The translations under genes and the position numbers were made by a program. The notes under the pieces are model-generated. The model saw only the letters and a program-made list of their open reading frames with translations, ran no database searches and was not told the DNA's origin. From UBA287 sp034190325 (GTDB lineage: Archaea; Thermoplasmatota; UBA186; UBA287), in NCBI GenBank assembly GCA_034190325.1, contig JAXHST010000003.1:1-16562 (forward strand): DNA of 16,562 nt, given 5' to 3'. Positions 13,585 to 16,562 of the stretch are shown piece after piece (within the stretch, counting starts at the first letter, position 1; the number at the start of each line of letters is the position of its first letter).

Positions 13585-13768
13585 AAGCAGAGATCTCATC
13601 TATAAGATCTACATGCGACAGGATCATCCTTCTGCAGCAGTATCTCTCTATTCCAAGGGCGTCAAGAACCTCCTTTGGGTCCTCTCCTTTCTTTACTCTC
13701 TCAACAAATTTTTCGTAATCACTCGCGATGACCCTACCGCAAGTGAAACATCTCACCGGTATTATCAT
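13577..13768 (-). CDS. rpoN: DNA-directed RNA polymerase subunit N
   Basis: A 63-residue zinc protein, the archaeal counterpart of eukaryotic RPB10, located in the RNA polymerase assembly platform. The ligands are 'CFTCG' near the N-terminus and the adjacent pair in 'RYCCRRMILSHVDLI', the invariant signature. Its length is normal. A ribosome-binding site (AGGTGAT) contains the stop codon of rpsI, with the ATG seven bases on. The stop overlaps the guaAb start. Its place after uS9 is the standard archaeal order. Confidence 0.97.
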   Translation of the reverse strand: MIIPVRCFTCGRVIASDYEKFVERVKKGEDPKEVLDALGIERYCCRRMILSHVDLIDEISAYE

Positions 13769-13774
13769 TTTTAA

Positions 13775-14173
13775 TCACCTGTATGACTTCTGTCTCTTAG
13801 CTCTGGCACCCTGTCCACCATAGTGTTTCGGTTCTTTCTGTCTTATATCATCTATGAAGAGCGCCCTATCATACTCAAGGAATCTTTGCTTCAGTTCCTC
13901 ATCCTCAAAGTAGTTCACTATTCCCCTAGCAACAGCTGTTCTTGCAGCCTCTGCCTGTCCCATGTAACCCCCACCATTTACCTTAATATATATATCTATG
14001 CCATTGATCTTATCACCGGCAAGCTTAAGCGGCTCTCTTATCTTTGCTCTTATGAAAGGGTTCTGTACAGCTTCAAGGAGCATCGAATTAAACCTTATGA
14101 TCCCTTCACCCTCTCTGATCGTAGCTTTAGCAAGAGCTGTCTTTCTTTTTCCGTTTTCGACTATAGTTTTCAT
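13775..14173 (-). CDS. rpsI: Small ribosomal subunit protein uS9
   Basis: A 132-residue protein of the small ribosomal subunit, whose C-terminal tail reaches the P-site tRNA. Recognised by 'GKRKTALAKAT', 'VNGGGYMGQAEAARTAVARGI' and the C-terminal 'KEPKHYGGQGARAKRQKSYR', including the terminal K-S-Y-R that touches tRNA. The ATG at 14173 is chosen over an in-frame start at 14200 because an AAGGAGGT ribosome-binding site precedes it and the family starts here. It follows uL13 with a four-base gap. Confidence 0.97.
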   Translation of the reverse strand: MKTIVENGKRKTALAKATIREGEGIIRFNSMLLEAVQNPFIRAKIREPLKLAGDKINGIDIYIKVNGGGYMGQAEAARTAVARGIVNYFEDEELKQRFLEYDRALFIDDIRQKEPKHYGGQGARAKRQKSYR

Positions 14174-14177
14174 ATCC

Positions 14178-14576
14178 TCAAACCTCCTTAGAGAGCTCAA
14201 GCAGTGTCATACCTTTCAACCCCCTGAACTGAAAAGAATCCATTGTCTCAATGCTCTCTTTCTTTACCTCATCAGGTACCCCAATGTAAACCCTGAGGTT
14301 CTTATAAGCCTCTCTCCCCCTAGGCTTTTGATAAGGCAGCATATCTCTTATTGTCCTCTTGAGGATCCTGTCCGGCATCCTTGGAAAGAATGGCCCCTTT
14401 CTCTGGGTACCGCGTTCTCTCTTCTTTTTATACTCTCTTATAAGAAACTCTTTAGAACCTGAAAGGTAGGCCTTTTCTGCGTTCACCACAATAACCTTTT
14501 CCCCATTTAAAAGCTCTTTAGCAACATAGCTTGAGAGCCTCCCCATCGTGCAGCCCGTAGCATCTATAGCCTTCAT
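14178..14576 (-). CDS. rplM: Large ribosomal subunit protein uL13
   Basis: A 132-residue large-subunit protein. Family marks are 'IDATGCTMGRLSSYVAKELL' at the start, 'VIVVNAEKAYLSG', and 'KGPFFPRMPDRILKRTIRDMLPY'. The ATG at 14576 follows the eL18 stop by four bases. The GGGTGA that ends eL18 also serves as its ribosome-binding site. Archaeal length; nothing unusual. Confidence 0.97.
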   Translation of the reverse strand: MKAIDATGCTMGRLSSYVAKELLNGEKVIVVNAEKAYLSGSKEFLIREYKKKRERGTQRKGPFFPRMPDRILKRTIRDMLPYQKPRGREAYKNLRVYIGVPDEVKKESIETMDSFQFRGLKGMTLLELSKEV

Positions 14577-14580
14577 TTTT

Positions 14581-14928
14581 TCACCCTATAATCCTTATCC
14601 TGTTTACATCAGGATTGTTTTTTAAAAGGTCTTTTATTGACATAGCTTCAGAGCCGCTCGCCAGAAGCTTCTGGTATGCCGCATCCGAAAAAGAGATAGC
14701 AGCCACAGCTATGCTTTTTGGGATCTCTCCTGCGCCCAGAATCTTTCCCGGCACGAGAGCGATCTCATCACTATTAACAACCTTAGCAAGCTTCCCGACA
14801 TTAACCTGAACCCTTTTCGATTTCTCGAGCCTTTTCGCCACATCTTTCCATATGTTTTTCTCTCTGCCTGCGATGTTGAGTTCCTTTATGAGATCTATAA
14901 GCTCCGGATTGGTCTTTGTATCTTTCAT
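14581..14928 (-). CDS. rpl18e: Large ribosomal subunit protein eL18
   Basis: A 115-residue archaeal/eukaryotic-type ribosomal protein and first gene of the operon. It is recognised by 'NPELIDLIKELN', 'WKDVAKRLEKSKR', 'VNVGKLAKV', and 'VPGKILGAGEIPKSIAVAAISFS', the eL18 core that resembles uL15. A GGGGTGGT ribosome-binding site lies directly before the ATG at 14928. A promoter lies about 28 bases upstream. Confidence 0.96.
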   Translation of the reverse strand: MKDTKTNPELIDLIKELNIAGREKNIWKDVAKRLEKSKRVQVNVGKLAKVVNSDEIALVPGKILGAGEIPKSIAVAAISFSDAAYQKLLASGSEAMSIKDLLKNNPDVNRIRIIG

Positions 14929-14950
14929 ACCACCCCAAATCGCAAACTGC

Positions 14951-14965
14951 GTTTAAATAATTTGT
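14951..14965 (-). promoter_or_regulatory. Promoter of the rpl18e operon
   Basis: On the minus strand TTATTTAAAC (14960-14951) is centred about 28 bases before the eL18 ATG, predicting a transcript that starts just before the start codon. It would drive rpl18e, rplM, rpsI, rpoN and guaAb. Confidence 0.5.
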
Positions 14966-14992
14966 TATCTTATCCCTGCAATAATCCCGCAC

Positions 14993-15038
14993 GCTATGGG
15001 TATAGCATAGGATATATTTTATATATCTTAAAATAAAT
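14993..15038 (+). promoter_or_regulatory. Alpha-amylase promoter with two inverted repeats
   Basis: A TATA-rich segment lies 24-32 bases before the amylase ATG, within the perfect inverted repeat GATATAT-TTT-ATATATC (15011-15027). Just upstream, GCTAT-GGGT-ATAGC (14993-15006) is a second inverted repeat, placed where an archaeal activator or repressor could bind next to the BRE. The transcript would be essentially leaderless. The operator role is inference. Confidence 0.45.
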
Positions 15039-15048
15039 ATAGTACAGT

Positions 15049-16425
15049 ATGAAGGCAGCTCGCATCCTTCTTTTTCTTGCTCTAGTCTCTTTGATTACCC
15101 CTCTAGGTGGATTACAGAATAGTGAAAAAGCTGGGGTGATATTCCAGGGTTTCTACTGGGATGTACCTGAAGGATGGTATGGAGTACTCGCTGATGCAGC
15201 TTATGATCTGTCAGACATCTATGGGTACTCTATAGACTACATATGGTTTCCCCCACCATCGAAGGGTATGTCAGGCAGCGCTTCTATGGGCTATGATCCC
15301 TATGATTACTATGATCTGGGGCAATATCCGCAGAAGGGATCTACCAGCACCAGATTTGGAACTTTCAATGATCTTCAGAGAGCTATAGATGCTTATCACA
15401 GTCAGGGGATAGGAGTTATAGGGGATATTGTATTGAACCATAGAGGTGGCGGAGAGCTCGAAAACAACCCTAACACAGGAAGCGAGAGCTATACAGATTT
15501 TAGCGGCGTTGCCAGTGGTAAATGTACATGGAACTATGATGCTTTCCACCCATCAAGCTATGCGCAGAATGATGTAGGAACATTTGGTGGTTTCCCTGAT
15601 GTGTGTCATGCAAACAGCACAGTTATGAATGATCTAATTGAGTGGGGGCTATGGCTGAGGAATGTTGGGTTTGATGGCTGGAGGCTTGATTATGTCAAAG
15701 GTTATTACCCATGGGTGGCAGAGGAGTTCAAAAACTCTACAGGAGATTCATTCTGTGTAGCAGAGCTCTGGGACAGGAACGTAAATCTGATAGAGCAATG
15801 GGTCTATGAGGCAGGTGGCGGCATTATGGTTTTTGACTTCCCTCTCTACTACACAATGAGAGATGTTTGCATGGCAACCGATGGGGATATAAGCTCATTT
15901 ATAAGCAGAGATGCTTCTTTTGTTGCTGCGCATCCAGAGCTCTCTGTGACCTTTGCGGCTAACCATGATACGGATGAGATAATAGATGACAAGATGCTTG
16001 CTTATGGATTCATTCTGACCTATGAAGGCACTCCCTGTGTATGGTGGAAGGATTACTTTGATTATGGATTGGATAAAGGTGGTGCTGAAGAGCCGCTGCA
16101 GGAAGGAAATGGAATAGATAAACTCATATGGGTTAGGGGCTATCTTGGAGGTGGAGCACCTGAAATAGAAGTGCTGCATGGAGATGAGGATATTCTTATA
16201 TACCAGGAAAAAGAGCATAAAGGTTATATTGTTGTGCTCAATGATGGCACAGAATGGGAAGGCAAGTATATAGAAACCAGATTTATAAACGAAAACCTTG
16301 AATGTGTTGCGTGGAGCTCAACTGTAGATAACTCCAGACCTGTGAGTAAAAGAACTGATTCTATGGGTGGCACAGATCTCTGGGCACCTCCACGGGGCTA
16401 TGCAGTGTATGCTCCTCGGGTATGA
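15049..16425 (+). CDS. Secreted alpha-amylase, GH13, Thermococcales type
   Basis: A 458-residue glycoside hydrolase that cleaves alpha-1,4 bonds in starch. A basic start and hydrophobic stretch (about residues 1-22) form a signal peptide, so the enzyme acts outside the cell. The barrel has region I 'GDIVLNHRG', region II 'GWRLDYVKGY' (nucleophile D214), region III 'CVAELWD' (acid/base E239) and region IV 'FAANHDTD' (D307). 'PPPSKGMSGSASMGYDPYDYYDLG', split here by 'SKGMSG', and 'VFDFPLYYTMRD' closely match the Pyrococcus/Thermococcus secreted amylase. A beta-rich C-terminal domain ends in 'APPRGYAVYAP'. Compared with thermococcal enzymes, region III has Leu where Tyr is usual (E-Y-W-D). It has its own promoter and may have been acquired by transfer, though its codon use looks local. 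Confidence 0.93.
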   Translation: MKAARILLFLALVSLITPLGGLQNSEKAGVIFQGFYWDVPEGWYGVLADAAYDLSDIYGYSIDYIWFPPPSKGMSGSASMGYDPYDYYDLGQYPQKGSTSTRFGTFNDLQRAIDAYHSQGIGVIGDIVLNHRGGGELENNPNTGSESYTDFSGVASGKCTWNYDAFHPSSYAQNDVGTFGGFPDVCHANSTVMNDLIEWGLWLRNVGFDGWRLDYVKGYYPWVAEEFKNSTGDSFCVAELWDRNVNLIEQWVYEAGGGIMVFDFPLYYTMRDVCMATDGDISSFISRDASFVAAHPELSVTFAANHDTDEIIDDKMLAYGFILTYEGTPCVWWKDYFDYGLDKGGAEEPLQEGNGIDKLIWVRGYLGGGAPEIEVLHGDEDILIYQEKEHKGYIVVLNDGTEWEGKYIETRFINENLECVAWSSTVDNSRPVSKRTDSMGGTDLWAPPRGYAVYAPRV

Positions 16426-16439
16426 AGTAAAAGATGATC

Positions 16440-16451
16440 AAAAGCCCTTTT
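16440..16451 (+). terminator. Small hairpin after alpha-amylase gene
   Basis: AAAAG-CC-CTTTT is a short inverted repeat ending in a T-run, 15 bases past the amylase stop. It resembles the A-run/T-run hairpin after the lactate permease gene. The rest of 16452-16562 shows no gene I can recognise. Confidence 0.3.
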
Positions 16452-16562
16452 CTTAAATAACTGGGAGCTTAAAGAGATGAACTTAAGAAGGAGTTTCATA
16501 ATCGTTTTAATCAGGAGTTAAAGTAACAAAGATCTGGGAATAAGCAGGATAAAGGCTTTGAA

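Noticed and set aside
13998..14462. Plus-strand open frame of 154 codons opposite uS9 and uL13
   Set aside because: Antisense to two ribosomal protein genes with strong conservation; no sign of its own translation signals.
16452..16562. Short ORF (14 codons) and AAGGAG motif after the amylase gene
   Set aside because: The ATG at 16478 leads to a stop after 14 codons and the AAGGAG has no start codon at a proper distance; no gene can be supported.
1..16562. CRISPR array, insertion sequence, prophage or toxin-antitoxin locus
   Set aside because: I looked for regularly spaced repeats, transposase motifs, terminal repeats and small paired genes and found none; nearly all DNA is accounted for by housekeeping or metabolic genes.

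Overview
This window is a gene-dense stretch of an archaeal chromosome, most likely from a euryarchaeal-type lineage. The evidence is a run of genes with archaeal gene order and archaeal-only families: eL18, uL13, uS9 and RpoN in an operon, a stand-alone GMP synthase ATP-pyrophosphatase subunit, RNase P protein component 4, an archaeal NreA repair protein, archaeal TrmI and a Thermococcales-type alpha-amylase. BRE/TATA-like promoters sit about 25-35 bases upstream of start codons, with little or no leader. Ile is often ATA and Arg often AGA/AGG. I cannot fix the genus. The mix of lactate permease, an ADP-dependent-type sugar kinase, secreted amylase and 3-hydroxyacyl-CoA dehydrogenase suggests a heterotroph or mixotroph.

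Layout. 1-709: 3' end of an L-lactate permease gene, followed by a hairpin. 1014-1298: RNase P component 4, convergent with and overlapping the minus-strand run pyrD > pyrK > SPL-like radical SAM > trmI (4517 down to 1268). 4559-5446: a metallophosphoesterase divergent from pyrD. 5447-6007: sparse DNA holding a PsbP-like gene broken by one frameshift in a G-tract. 6008-6079: tRNA-Thr(UGU), just downstream of an ADP-dependent-type sugar kinase (7348 down to 6104). 7357-7833: gamma-carbonic anhydrase-like protein, then convergent minus-strand amrS and an EamA transporter (9700 down to 7820). 9776-11738: a two-gene plus-strand operon, nreA and a second SPL-like radical SAM gene. 12633 down to 11818: 3-hydroxyacyl-CoA dehydrogenase with its own promoter. 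14928 down to 12679: the ribosomal/RNA polymerase operon rpl18e > rplM > rpsI > rpoN > guaAb. 15049-16425: a secreted GH13 alpha-amylase. 16426-16562 holds no recognisable gene.

How the genes fit together. PyrD and PyrK form the two-subunit, NAD-linked dihydroorotate dehydrogenase. Amylase, sugar kinase and lactate permease would fit starch or maltodextrin use and lactate exchange, though they are separate transcription units. RNase P component 4, TrmI and tRNA-Thr are tRNA processing and substrate genes. The item I find most interesting is the translationally coupled NreA and SPL-like radical SAM pair, which suggests a DNA-repair partnership. A second SPL-like paralogue is coupled instead to a tRNA methyltransferase. 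I saw no CRISPR array, insertion sequence, prophage or obvious defence island.
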